A stretch of 64,000 nucleotides of DNA from Bacillus canaveralius (lineage in GTDB: Bacteria > Bacillota > Bacilli > Bacillales > Cytobacillaceae): contig NZ_PGVA01000041.1 of the NCBI RefSeq assembly GCF_002860125.1, positions 36,900 to 100,899 of the forward strand, read 5' to 3'. Under the pieces are notes generated by a model. It searched no databases. It had not been told where the DNA came from and worked only from the letters and a program-made list of their open reading frames with translations. Shown here in pieces: positions 51,275 through 59,434 of the stretch. The position numbers and the translations under genes were made by a program. How positions within the stretch are numbered: the first letter of the stretch is position 1; every line of letters starts with the position of its first letter.

Positions 51275-53440
51275 CTACACACCTGAAGGGCTTTTCTCAA
51301 ACAAGAAAACAATCTTTTCATTGTTGGCATCCCAAGTCAACTTCGCGTTAAAAAGCTTGTCTTTCCCTTTAAAACCCTCGATCGTATCTGTTGTGCCTTG
51401 TTCGAGAAGGGTCTTTGCGAGCTTTTGGGTGATCGTTTTGCCGGCGATTTTTTTGGACAGCGTGAATTTGCAGCCTGTTTTATTGTAGTTCGTACAGCCG
51501 AAAAAGCTGCCCTTATCGATGACTTGTCCATCGCATTTTCGGCATTTACCAAGCTTGGTTACGCGCTTCTGCTTTGGGCTGCGCGGAATAAAGCCTTCCG
51601 TTTCTTCGCTCTTGAATGTCCAATTTGCCGCTTCCTCTACCGTTGCAGAAATAAGATAGGCAACCATTTTGCCGGTCTGGTCCATAAACTGCTTTGGTGA
51701 TGCCTTGCCTTCTGAGATCTCCTTCAGCCTTTGCTCCCACTTCGCTGTCATTTCAGGTGAAGCAAGCACTTGCTCCCCGATTGCCCCGATCAAAATTTTT
51801 GCTTTTGCGGTCGCATACACAAGGTTTTTTGTGATTTCGATATAATTCCGGTCCTTTAACATCGTGATGATTCCGGCGCGGGTTGCCTCTGTTCCAAGGC
51901 CTTCCGTTTTCATCAGCACTTTTTCGAGCTCTTTGTCCTCAATATGCTTCCCGGCGGTTTTCATCAAAGTGATCAGTTGCCCTTCTGTATACCGTTTTGG
52001 CGGCTGCGTTTTGCTTTCTTTTACATCAGCCTTGAAGACTGTTCCCTTTTCCCCGGCGTGGAGGGATGGTAGCAGCGGCTCTTCTTCTTTTTCCTTTTGC
52101 GGCAGCACTTTTCGCCAGCCTTCTTCAAGCTGAACCTTTCCTTTTGAAATAAATTCAGCGCGCCCATCGACAACAGTTTGAACGGTTGTATATTCTGTTA
52201 CAGCCTGTGGATAATGGGCGGCGACAAGGCTTCTCGCCACCAGGTCATACAATTTCTGCTCATCACCGCTCAGCTTATCGATATTCTGAACCTGGTCTGT
52301 TGGAATAATCGCGTAGTGGTCTGTCACTTTTTTATCATTCACATAACGCTTGTTTGTTGCAATTGACGAATGGGGCAGCGGAAATAAGTCTGCATATCCG
52401 GGCAGTTTCTCAATCTTGTTTAAGATGCCCGGGAAGGTTTCTGCCTCGCCTTTCGTAACATGGCGCGAATCGGAACGGGGATAGGAGACGATTCCTCTTT
52501 GATACAGCTTCTGGAGAACGTCCAATGTCTTCTTAGGCGAAAATTTAAACCTTCTGTTGGCATCCGCCTGGAGAGCTGAAAGATTATACAAGAGCGGCGG
52601 CAAAAATTCTTTCTTTTCCGACTGCACATCGGCAACTTCGGCAGGCTTCTCCTGGCAGAAGGCGGCTATTTTTTCGGCAAGCTCCTTCGTTTTGATCCTT
52701 GTCTCGCCATCCTTTTCCCACTTTCCTTCATACTTTTTACCTTCTATATTAAATTTTGCCTGAACCTCCCAAAATGGTTCAGACACAAAGGAGTCAATTT
52801 CATGCTCTCTTTGAACGATTAAAGCAAGCGTCGGGGTTTGCACGCGGCCAACTGAAAACACATCAGAAAAGCCATTTTTCTGGAGCAGCAAGCTGTACAG
52901 CCTTGAGGCGTTCATTCCGACCACCCAGTCCGCACAAGCGCGCGTATATGCCTCATAATATAGGTTTCTCGTGTCCTCTTCACTTAACAGCGAATGAAAT
53001 CCATCTTTGATCGAATTTGGCGTCAGCGAGGAAATCCACAATCGCTTCATTGGCTTTCTACACTTAGTGAGCCGCAATATATTGCGGACAATCAACTCAC
53101 CTTCCCGCCCGGCATCGCCCGCATGAATAATTTCGGAAACTTCCGGTTTGGAGATCAGGTTTTTGATGACAGCAAATTGCTTTCCTTTGTCTTTCGTTAC
53201 TTCATAATTAAATTGATCAGGTACGATCGGCAATGTTTGCAAACTCCACTTTTTCCACTCCGGTTTGTATGTTTCAGGTGCGGAAAGCTGGCAGAGGTGG
53301 CCGATTGCCCATGTCACATAAGCCCCTTTTATAAAGATGTCATTTGGAAAAATTTCAATAAAGCCACTGTGCTTTTTCATTTTAAAAACAGAGGCCAAAG
53401 TCGCCCCCTGATCCGGCTTCTCGGCAATGATTAATTTCAT
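51275..53440 (-). CDS. topB: DNA topoisomerase III
   Basis: A 721-aa type IA topoisomerase that relaxes or decatenates DNA via a 5'-phosphotyrosine. The TOPRIM domain begins KLIIAEKPDQG; metal residues lie in HAGDAGREGE. The catalytic Tyr is in GIVSYPRSDSRH near 315. The C-terminal zinc finger GKCRKCDGQVI / FGCTNY follows, then a glycine-rich end. Length fits Bacillus TopB. It is monocistronic. Confidence 0.96.
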   Translation of the reverse strand: MKLIIAEKPDQGATLASVFKMKKHSGFIEIFPNDIFIKGAYVTWAIGHLCQLSAPETYKPEWKKWSLQTLPIVPDQFNYEVTKDKGKQFAVIKNLISKPEVSEIIHAGDAGREGELIVRNILRLTKCRKPMKRLWISSLTPNSIKDGFHSLLSEEDTRNLYYEAYTRACADWVVGMNASRLYSLLLQKNGFSDVFSVGRVQTPTLALIVQREHEIDSFVSEPFWEVQAKFNIEGKKYEGKWEKDGETRIKTKELAEKIAAFCQEKPAEVADVQSEKKEFLPPLLYNLSALQADANRRFKFSPKKTLDVLQKLYQRGIVSYPRSDSRHVTKGEAETFPGILNKIEKLPGYADLFPLPHSSIATNKRYVNDKKVTDHYAIIPTDQVQNIDKLSGDEQKLYDLVARSLVAAHYPQAVTEYTTVQTVVDGRAEFISKGKVQLEEGWRKVLPQKEKEEEPLLPSLHAGEKGTVFKADVKESKTQPPKRYTEGQLITLMKTAGKHIEDKELEKVLMKTEGLGTEATRAGIITMLKDRNYIEITKNLVYATAKAKILIGAIGEQVLASPEMTAKWEQRLKEISEGKASPKQFMDQTGKMVAYLISATVEEAANWTFKSEETEGFIPRSPKQKRVTKLGKCRKCDGQVIDKGSFFGCTNYNKTGCKFTLSKKIAGKTITQKLAKTLLEQGTTDTIEGFKGKDKLFNAKLTWDANNEKIVFLFEKSPSGV

Positions 53441-53555
53441 GTTGATTACTCCCTCATATCATTCCTTCTACTAAAATATTAACATTATTGCTAAGTTCAG
53501 TGAAATTTTTTTCCAAGCGAATACGTGTCTGTCTAATGAGTGATCGGCCCTATGT

Positions 53556-53583
53556 AAAAAACCGGCCAAAAAAACCGGCCGGA
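53556..53583 (-). terminator. Terminator of the 95-aa gene
   Basis: CCGGCC and GGCCGG pair around GGTTTTTTT, followed by TTTTTTAC on the minus strand. Confidence 0.8.
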
Positions 53584-53585
53584 TT

Positions 53586-53873
53586 CTAATTCATATATTT
53601 CTTTAAAGTGCGACTTTTAATTTCAAACCATTTCTCTCTTGGAACAATGCTGGAAATAGTTAAAATAAAAGAAGGGAGTTTCTCAACGTTAAATACGATT
53701 AGGCCTATCTTCTCATTGAAGATGACAAATGCATCACCATGCGGAAAAGCAGGAAGTTTACTCCCCAGAAGAGCGAGGGATCTAACAATGATATCCTTTA
53801 TTTCTTGTTCGATTGCAACTGCCGGAGAAAACCTTAAAATCCACTCTTCATTATCAATGGTAAACCGGTACAT
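53586..53873 (-). CDS. Hypothetical protein
   Basis: A 95-aa cytosolic protein (MYRFTIDNEEWILRFSPAV, then IFNEKIGLIVFNVEKLPSFI). A small alternating alpha/beta pattern, no Cys, no helix of membrane type. The start is moved to the ATG after AGAGGGTGAGAGC. A good terminator follows. No family is recognised. Confidence 0.65.
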   Translation of the reverse strand: MYRFTIDNEEWILRFSPAVAIEQEIKDIIVRSLALLGSKLPAFPHGDAFVIFNEKIGLIVFNVEKLPSFILTISSIVPREKWFEIKSRTLKKYMN

Positions 53874-53934
53874 GCTCTCACCCTCTATAAGCCGCATTTA
53901 CTTACAGGATATGAGGAAAGTAAACTTTTATGAT

Positions 53935-54215
53935 TTTGTTAAGCATCAATCTTTGAGAACTGTTAAGCCGTACGGATACCCCCCACCCGCCATCCTCTCG
54001 TTCATGATGCTGTATAGCTACAAGAGCGGCCCGTCGGTCTAATTGGTCTATATCGTAAGCAGCTCATAGCCGTGAACAGTGTGCTGCTTCATAACCTGAT
54101 ACTCATCATTTGTCAGCTTTCCCGGCTTATTCAGGATTTCTTCGGGCACTTTTGCTTTCCCGATATCATAAAGGGTTGCTGCAATTGTTAACGATACTAA
54201 GAAGAGAAAGCTGAT
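53935..54215 (-). pseudogene. Degraded HD-GYP domain gene
   Basis: Minus-strand translation shows HD-GYP fragments: LYDIGKAKVPEEILNKPGKL, then DEYQVMKQHTVHGYELL, and, after one frameshift, DQLDRRAALVAIQHHERED, with a second frameshift before GGGYPYGL. The first HD pair reads YD instead of HD. In-frame stops and lost ends show that this is a decayed cyclic-di-GMP phosphodiesterase-type gene. Confidence 0.8.
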
Positions 54216-54283
54216 ATAAGTGCTAAAATTTTTAAAATTTTATAAAAAATCCTCTTTTTTTCATAAAATAATGTGCGTATTGG

Positions 54284-54312
54284 TTGACTAACATAGGTTA
54301 ATCGTGTATGAT
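54284..54312 (+). promoter_or_regulatory. Sigma-A promoter of cspD
   Basis: TTGACT (54284-54289), 17 bases, then TATGAT (54307-54312). It leaves a 5' leader of about 105 bases, as typical for cold-shock genes. Confidence 0.8.
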
Positions 54313-54426
54313 ATAAGCATCATTAAGTTGGATTGTTTACCGTTTATGGTATTAATTCGCTTCATGGTTAATATTTAACTTTGACACTATAAATAGTGTC
54401 GTGGATGGCTTAGGAGGAAATTATTC

Positions 54427-54627
54427 ATGCAAAATGGTAAAGTAAAATGGTTTAACAATGAAAAAGGCTTTGGATTTATCGAAGTTGAAGGCGGAGAAGA
54501 CGTTTTCGTACATTTCAGCGCGATCCAAGGTGACGGATTCAAGAGTTTAGAGGAAGGCCAGGAAGTTTCTTTTGAAATCGTTGAAGGAAACCGTGGACCT
54601 CAAGCTGCTAACGTAGTAAAGCTTTAA
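54427..54627 (+). CDS. cspD: Cold-shock protein CspD
   Basis: A 66-aa OB-fold RNA/DNA chaperone. RNP1 KGFGFIEV and RNP2 VFVHFSAI are intact, and [15 protein letters not shown] is the family start. It is nearly identical to B. subtilis CspD. AGGAGGAAATTATTC precedes the ATG. The long leader with a clear promoter suggests cold- or growth-phase control. A perfect terminator follows. Confidence 0.97.
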   Translation: MQNGKVKWFNNEKGFGFIEVEGGEDVFVHFSAIQGDGFKSLEEGQEVSFEIVEGNRGPQAANVVKL

Positions 54628-54642
54628 TCCTTTCGATATATT

Positions 54643-54678
54643 ATAAGGCCGGCGATATATTGCCGGCCTTTTTATTTT
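54643..54678 (+). terminator. Terminator of cspD
   Basis: AAGGCCGGC/GCCGGCCTT stem, loop GATATATT, then TTTTATTTT. Confidence 0.9.
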
Positions 54679-54682
54679 ATGC

Positions 54683-54859
54683 TTATGTGAGCTTGTTCCC
54701 ATAAGCTTTTATTTTCTCTCCTACTGTACATTGGGTAATGCAGAATCGGTGGGCGTATTTTTTTCCTTGTTCTTTTCTGTGTTGCTTGTGCAGAAAGCAG
54801 CCGTCACAATAATGACTCATCAACTCTCCCATTTCATGGAGCAAGTCTTTTCGTTTCAT
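54683..54859 (-). CDS. ypeQ: YpeQ family zinc-finger-like small protein
   Basis: A 58-aa basic protein (MKRKDLLHEMGELMSHYCDG) with Cys residues in YCDGCF and FCITQC, a likely zinc site. AAGGAAGTGAACCA precedes ATG. It follows ypeP by 31 bases on the same strand, the order known from B. subtilis (cspD-degR-ypeQ-ypeP). No degR-like gene is seen between. The function is unknown. Confidence 0.85.
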   Translation of the reverse strand: MKRKDLLHEMGELMSHYCDGCFLHKQHRKEQGKKYAHRFCITQCTVGEKIKAYGNKLT

Positions 54860-54890
54860 TGGTTCACTTCCTTAATCAATTCAGCGTGCA

Positions 54891-55547
54891 TTATAATAGT
54901 TGCATTTTACTGGTTATCATTTTTCCGTCAAGAGCCTGGCTGGCGAGCTTATCAGCTTCGGTATTGTCTTTTCGGGAAATCGGAGTATACTTTGCCATGA
55001 TTGCAAGCTCTTCCAGTTTGTTTTCAATTCGATCAAGCCATCTATTCAATACTTCTTCATAGCATGACCATTCCCCTTCCAACTGTTTTAAAACAACTTG
55101 GGAATCGCCTTTAAATTCGCAAGAAATATGATGGACACCAAGCTCCTCAAGTATATTTAAAGCATAAAATAACGCAGCATATTCCGCTTCGTTATTTGTC
55201 TCGATTTCATCAACAAGTTCGTTCGCACGAATCCGGTATTTCTTTTTCCCTTGCTTGTAATAAATTACTGCACCAAGTCCCGCCTGGAAAGTTTCCTTGT
55301 GAAATCCTCCATCAAAATAAACAATCACATCATGGGGTTCGGTTTCTACTTCAGATAGAAGCTTTTTAAGCTCTTTCAATGTCCAAGATACATCGCCTTC
55401 ATCATAAAAGGCAAGTGCGGCAGCCTTTCCAGAGCTTTCAATTTCTTCCCCTGCCCGCAATGCCTGCTCCCCACTCAGCCAATCTGAAATGAATAACACC
55501 GTTTCTTTTCCCTTTAATTTATATTTCCACTCCAATTTATAATTCAT
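54891..55547 (-). CDS. ypeP: RNase H-like protein YpeP
   Basis: A 218-aa protein. An N-terminal domain (MNYKLEWKYKLKGKETVLF) precedes an RNase HI-type domain with Asp in VYFDGGFHKE, Glu in ETNNEAEYAAL, Asp in KGDSQVVLK and Asp in NTEADKLAS: the DEDD active-site set is present. B. subtilis YpeP is annotated as RNase H-like; hybrid cleavage by it is not established to my knowledge. It is cotranscribed with ypeQ. Confidence 0.9.
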   Translation of the reverse strand: MNYKLEWKYKLKGKETVLFISDWLSGEQALRAGEEIESSGKAAALAFYDEGDVSWTLKELKKLLSEVETEPHDVIVYFDGGFHKETFQAGLGAVIYYKQGKKKYRIRANELVDEIETNNEAEYAALFYALNILEELGVHHISCEFKGDSQVVLKQLEGEWSCYEEVLNRWLDRIENKLEELAIMAKYTPISRKDNTEADKLASQALDGKMITSKMQLL

Positions 55548-55845
55548 TTTCTTCAGCCCTTTTTATGCTTTTGCACTATTTTTAATTTTAACATTTTTTT
55601 CAGATCGAAGATGGAAATACGATTCAGGCTATAATCGTTTTTTTACAATTTTATTAATGCGGCCTGCATCCCAACCACCTATTTGGTCAGCCAATTTACT
55701 GATGTCTATATCTTTTCCTATCTTTGCTCACTCTATATGCTTTAGCAGTCCTGCCGATTATGATAAAATTAAAAACAGCGCTTTTAAAAACTGTTTAGAA
55801 TATAGGGAACAACTTTATATATAAAATCGTTTGGAGGATCTAACT
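55548..55845. other. Divergent spacer between ypeP and ypdQ
   Basis: AT-rich spacer of 298 bases. On the minus strand around 55630-55740 a short startless frame reads KDIDISKLADQIGGWDAGRI; it has no RBS and is probably a relic. No promoter of certain quality was placed. The RBS of ypdQ, GGAGG, is at 55832-55836. Confidence 0.35.
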
Positions 55846-56247
55846 TTGCTTGAAATATATATTGACGGAGCAAGTGCCGGAAATCCCGGGCCAAGCGGCG
55901 CAGGAGTCTTCATTAAAGGCAATGGTATTGTTGAAAGATATTCGATTCCCCTCGGTATTATGACCAATCATGAAGCGGAGTATCATGCCCTGATAAAAGG
56001 TCTGGAAATCTGCATTGAAAAGGGGTACAAGACGGTTTCATTCCGCACTGATTCCGAGCTGGTTAACAGGGCGGTCGAAAAGGAGTTTGCCAAAAATAAA
56101 GACTATGCACCGCTTCTCGAAAAAGCTCTTGCTTTAGCGGATCAATTGGAGTTGTTTTTTATGAAATGGATACCTGGAAGCGAGAACAAAACGGCTGACG
56201 AGCTTGCCCGATATGCAATAAGAAAAAACAGCGGGGCTAAATCATGA
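55846..56247 (+). CDS. ypdQ: RNase HI-like protein YpdQ
   Basis: A 133-aa RNase H-fold protein with all four acidic positions visible: Asp7 in YIDGAS, Glu45 in NHEAEYHAL, Asp69 in RTDSELV and Asp118 in KTADELA. GNPGPSGAG is the family hairpin. The start is TTG 8 bases after GGAGG; an earlier TTG overlaps the RBS. It closes with a TGA that overlaps the EamA ATG, so the two are coupled. Confidence 0.9.
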   Translation: MLEIYIDGASAGNPGPSGAGVFIKGNGIVERYSIPLGIMTNHEAEYHALIKGLEICIEKGYKTVSFRTDSELVNRAVEKEFAKNKDYAPLLEKALALADQLELFFMKWIPGSENKTADELARYAIRKNSGAKS

Positions 56248-57200
56248 TGAAAAAGCAGCTTTTCGCTGATTTCAGCCTGCTTCTTATTGCGTTTGTCTGG
56301 GGTTCAACTTTTGTTCTTGTTCAAAACGCAATCGCTTTTCTTGACCCTTTTTCCTTTAATGGAATCCGATTTTTTTTAGCGGCGATTTTGCTTGGCGGCT
56401 GGCTTTTTTTATTTGAGCGTAAACAGCTGCGCCATCTCAATAAAAAAATCGTGATGTCCGGTTTGTTTCTCGGCTTTTTGCTTTTTATCGGCTACGCCTT
56501 TCAAACAGCTGGACTCCTCTACACGACTTCATCGAAAGCGGGGTTTATTACGGGATTAAGCGTTGTGATGGTACCGATTTTTGCGATTTACTTATTGAAC
56601 GAGCGGCCCGGAAGAAACGCGGTGATTGGCATTATTGGTGCAACAGCGGGGTTGTATTTGCTGACAATGGCAGGTACTTCAGGACTGACAACAGGTGATG
56701 GATTAGTGTTTGTTTGTGCGATTGGTTTTGCCATGCACATTTTGATGACAGGCAAATATGCAGGGCAATTTCCGGCCCTATTGTTAACCATGATTCAAGT
56801 TTCAACTGTCGCGTTGCTTTCAGCCATTTCTGCTTTTCTTTTTGAAGATTGGCAGTCTGTTGCTAAACATGATATTTTGTTATCCCGAGATGTTGCAGCA
56901 GCATTGTTGATCACAGCCGTATTCGCTACTGCGCTTGCTTTTCTCGCGCAAACGAGCTTTCAAAAGTTCACGACGCCAACTAGAGTTGCGTTAATTTTTG
57001 CGATGGAACCGGTGTTTGCTGCTGTAACAGCATATGTTTGGGCTGGTGAACGATTAAGTTTCAGTGCAGTGCTCGGCTGTATGCTGATATTTGCAGGAAT
57101 GGTTTTTGCCGAGCTTCCGCGAAAACCTGCTGCTTCTTTGTTAAAACAGAAACACGAATTGGTTCATGAAGCAACTTCCAATCACGTAAAACAAAAATAA
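56244..57200 (+). CDS. EamA family (DMT) transporter
   Basis: A 318-aa membrane protein with ten predicted helices formed by two EamA repeats. The first starts LLLIAFVWGSTFVLVQNAI and the second GDGLVFVCAIGFAMHI. It is a probable exporter of amino acids or small metabolites, with no substrate clue in the sequence. ATGA overlap with ypdQ. A hairpin terminator follows. Confidence 0.92.
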   Translation: MMKKQLFADFSLLLIAFVWGSTFVLVQNAIAFLDPFSFNGIRFFLAAILLGGWLFLFERKQLRHLNKKIVMSGLFLGFLLFIGYAFQTAGLLYTTSSKAGFITGLSVVMVPIFAIYLLNERPGRNAVIGIIGATAGLYLLTMAGTSGLTTGDGLVFVCAIGFAMHILMTGKYAGQFPALLLTMIQVSTVALLSAISAFLFEDWQSVAKHDILLSRDVAAALLITAVFATALAFLAQTSFQKFTTPTRVALIFAMEPVFAAVTAYVWAGERLSFSAVLGCMLIFAGMVFAELPRKPAASLLKQKHELVHEATSNHVKQK

Positions 57201-57229
57201 CAGACAAGAAGGCAGCTTCTTGTCTTTCG
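57201..57229 (+). terminator. Terminator of the EamA gene
   Basis: AGACAAGAAG/CTTCTTGTCT stem, then TTCGTTAT; it lies between convergent genes. Confidence 0.7.
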
Positions 57230-57511
57230 TTATATGGCAAGAAGCTGTTTTTCCCTGATAAACCGGATCGCTTCCTGCCTTGTTTCAATCTTATTTACAG
57301 ATAGCGTTTCAAGCAATGAAACGAAAAAGCTTCCATCAAACTTTTTTTGCACTTTAAGCGTTAGTTCGATTGCCGTGTTTGTGAGCTCATCATTGGCGTT
57401 TGTGTAGTTTTTCCCAAAATAGATGAACCCTACAGCGTCTTCCCGAAAATGAAAGCCTTTGCTTTGCAACTCGTGCAAATACTCTTCCACTGTTCGCACT
57501 GACTTAACCAT
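57230..57511 (-). CDS. Small cytosolic protein, possibly DUF6123
   Basis: A 93-aa protein (MVKSVRTVEEYLHELQSKGF) with VGFIYFGKNYTNANDELTN and IETRQEAIRFIREKQ. It resembles the DUF6123 group of bacilli; that assignment is from memory and not certain. AGGGAGAGGA abuts the ATG. It lies upstream of the EamA terminator on the minus strand and downstream of the PAP2 gene. Confidence 0.7.
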   Translation of the reverse strand: MVKSVRTVEEYLHELQSKGFHFREDAVGFIYFGKNYTNANDELTNTAIELTLKVQKKFDGSFFVSLLETLSVNKIETRQEAIRFIREKQLLAI

Positions 57512-57542
57512 TCCTCTCCCTGACTGCTATTGTTTCCCTCCT

Positions 57543-58031
57543 TTATCTTACCTTAGTACATGTCTTTTTTCTATCATTTTTCGACAAAAAATAACCCGCT
57601 GCACCGGCTAAAACCCCTAGGACCGCTCCGCCAAGAACTTCTTCCGGTTGATGGCCGAGCATTTCTTTCAGTTTTTTTGGGGTTTTCTCTTCAAATTCTA
57701 CCCGTTCTTCCTTATGAATTTTATCGATTAGTTCTCCGAGATCGTTAACTTTCAATGTCAGCTCTCCAGCCTGACGGCGGATTCCTTGTGCATCATACAT
57801 AACGATCAACCCATACACGAGGGAAAGGGCAAAATCAATCGTCGGTACCCCTCTTTTTAGGGCAATATACGTCGTCAAAGACGATACACCTGCAGAGTGG
57901 GAGCTCGGCATGCCGCCAGTCTGAAAAAACAATTCAGGGCGCCACTCCTTTTTTCTCACATAATGAATTGGGATCTTTAATCCCTGTGCTGCTCCGATAC
58001 TTAATAATGCGATCATTACCCCTTTATTCAT
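57543..58031 (-). CDS. Divergent PAP2 family protein (YuiD-like)
   Basis: A 162-aa membrane protein of the divergent PAP2 family. RKEWRPELFFQTGGMPSSHSAGVSSL carries the PSSH active-site motif. Three or four hydrophobic helices, the last being GGAVLGVLAGAAGYFL. Acid-phosphatase-type activity on lipid phosphates is family-based. RBS AGGTGAACGGTT precedes the ATG. It may share a transcript with the 93-aa gene. Confidence 0.9.
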   Translation of the reverse strand: MNKGVMIALLSIGAAQGLKIPIHYVRKKEWRPELFFQTGGMPSSHSAGVSSLTTYIALKRGVPTIDFALSLVYGLIVMYDAQGIRRQAGELTLKVNDLGELIDKIHKEERVEFEEKTPKKLKEMLGHQPEEVLGGAVLGVLAGAAGYFLSKNDRKKTCTKVR

Positions 58032-58211
58032 AACCGTTCACCTCTTTTGTTATTTTGAGGAAGCATGTGGCTGATTATTCCTTTCATATGAAAGGAAAGC
58101 GTAATACCGCAGTCTGCTGCCGTGTTCCATTTACTGCACAGCTTAGATATACAACGATTCCCACTTTTCAAGGCGTTAAACATTAGCGTATCTGCTCAAC
58201 TTGAATTTTAG
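58032..58211. other. Spacer upstream of the PAP2 gene
   Basis: Contains CTTTCATATGAAAG, a 14-base perfect palindrome at about 58080-58093, otherwise no RBS-led frame. A small spore-protein gene (sspL) stands in this position in B. subtilis, but no matching frame is seen here. Confidence 0.35.
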
Positions 58212-58247
58212 CGAAAAAAGGAACTGCACGAATGCAGTTCCTTCTTT
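58212..58247 (-). terminator. Terminator of the 5'-3' exonuclease gene
   Basis: AAGGAACTGCA/TGCAGTTCCTT stem followed by TTTTTTCGC on the minus strand; it overlaps the stop. Confidence 0.85.
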
Positions 58248-59130
58248 ACGCATATTCCTTTTCTGATTGAAGAAATTTATGCAGGCCTTTAAATTCCATG
58301 TCAACAAATTTCTCGAGCACTTTTTCACGGTTTACCCGATATGCCGCCTGATCAAGGGTGCAGGCAATCGGGACATCACATTTAATTTCGGCGAGCTGCC
58401 GACTTAAATGGAGCATTTCAAGATCCTGCTCAATCTTCAATCGATGGGCGTTGGAAAGCCGATCAAGATTGGCAACAATTCCTGCCACATTTTCATATTC
58501 CTTCAGCAACTTGAGAGCTGTCTTTTCGCCGATCCCTTTGACGCCTGGATAATTATCGCTTGGATCACCCATTAACGCTTTTAAATCGATCATCTGTGCA
58601 GGCAAAATTCCCTTTTCTTCAAAAAAAGTATCCCTCGTATGAACGAGGTAATTGCCGTAGCCTTTTTTCAAAAGAATAACGGAAATATGATCATCAATTA
58701 ACTGTAAAATATCCTGGTCACCGGTTAATATCATTACATTTGCATCAACGCTGCTTTGCCTTGCTATCGTTCCAATACAGTCATCCGCTTCAAAGCCTTC
58801 CAGCCCGATACTCGGTACATCAAAAGCGTCGACCATTTCTTTAACGAGATTAAATTGGGGAATCAATTCAACCGGCGGCTCGCCCCGGTTTGCTTTGTAA
58901 CCATCGTAAAGCTCAGTCCTGAACGTTTTGCTTCCCATATCCCAGCATACGGCGACGTGCGAAGGGTTAAAGGAGGAAACGGCAGTGAAAAAATGCTTTA
59001 CAAAGCCGTAAACAGCATTTGTCGGCAGTCCTTTTGAATTGACCATAAATTGGCCTGTAACGGCAGTGGCATAAAAAGCGCGAAACAATAGGGCCATTCC
59101 GTCGACAAGCATAAATGTGGGCTTGTTCAT
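58246..59130 (-). CDS. ypcP: 5'-3' exonuclease (YpcP, PolI-like N-terminal domain)
   Basis: A 294-aa flap/5'-3' exonuclease like the N-terminal third of PolA. It shows LVDGMALLFRAFYA, GFEADDCIG and TGDQDILQL (acidic metal site), and the helix-hairpin-helix GVKGIGEKTALKLL. It likely removes RNA primers or flaps during lagging-strand maturation. The start is the ATG of MNKPTF, in line with the family. The RBS GGGAAG is 10 or more bases away. Confidence 0.92.
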   Translation of the reverse strand: MNKPTFMLVDGMALLFRAFYATAVTGQFMVNSKGLPTNAVYGFVKHFFTAVSSFNPSHVAVCWDMGSKTFRTELYDGYKANRGEPPVELIPQFNLVKEMVDAFDVPSIGLEGFEADDCIGTIARQSSVDANVMILTGDQDILQLIDDHISVILLKKGYGNYLVHTRDTFFEEKGILPAQMIDLKALMGDPSDNYPGVKGIGEKTALKLLKEYENVAGIVANLDRLSNAHRLKIEQDLEMLHLSRQLAEIKCDVPIACTLDQAAYRVNREKVLEKFVDMEFKGLHKFLQSEKEYA

Positions 59131-59235
59131 ATTCTTAAAAATCTTCCCTTCCGGCAAATGTTTTTTTTCAATAAAATCTATTATAACACGGACAGAGGTG
59201 AAACTACTTAACGGTGTTGCCAGCCGAAACAGCGT

Positions 59236-59418
59236 TCAATTTCCCTGTTCCCGTTTCTCGATCAATTTTTTCACATGTTCTTTTGGGCTCCAGCAGTTAA
59301 ACCGATAGTCCGGCCTCGTTTCATATCCGAGCCGCCCGCAAAAATAATTCATCGCCTTATCGGTCCTGACCGCCTGAAAGTGAATGCATGTTGCGCAGGC
59401 ATGAAATGAGCTTTCCAT
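59236..59418 (-). CDS. Small Cys-rich protein (ypbS position)
   Basis: A 60-aa protein with Cys in CATCIHFQ, YFCGRLG and FNCWSP, a probable zinc-ribbon half. RBS GGAAGGG with ATG at 59418; the longer frame overlaps the nucleotidyltransferase gene and has no RBS. It lies 16 bases after that gene's stop. In B. subtilis ypbS stands between ypcP and ypbR, so it may be the equivalent. The function is unknown. Confidence 0.75.
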   Translation of the reverse strand: MESSFHACATCIHFQAVRTDKAMNYFCGRLGYETRPDYRFNCWSPKEHVKKLIEKREQGN

Positions 59419-59434
59419 ATAACCCTTCCTTCGC

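Noticed and set aside
55630..55740. Small minus-strand gene reading KDIDISKLADQIGGWDAGRI
   Set aside because: No start codon or RBS; an upstream in-frame stop; at best a relic.
58032..58211. sspL small spore-protein gene expected here by synteny
   Set aside because: No frame on either strand resembles a small acid-soluble spore protein.
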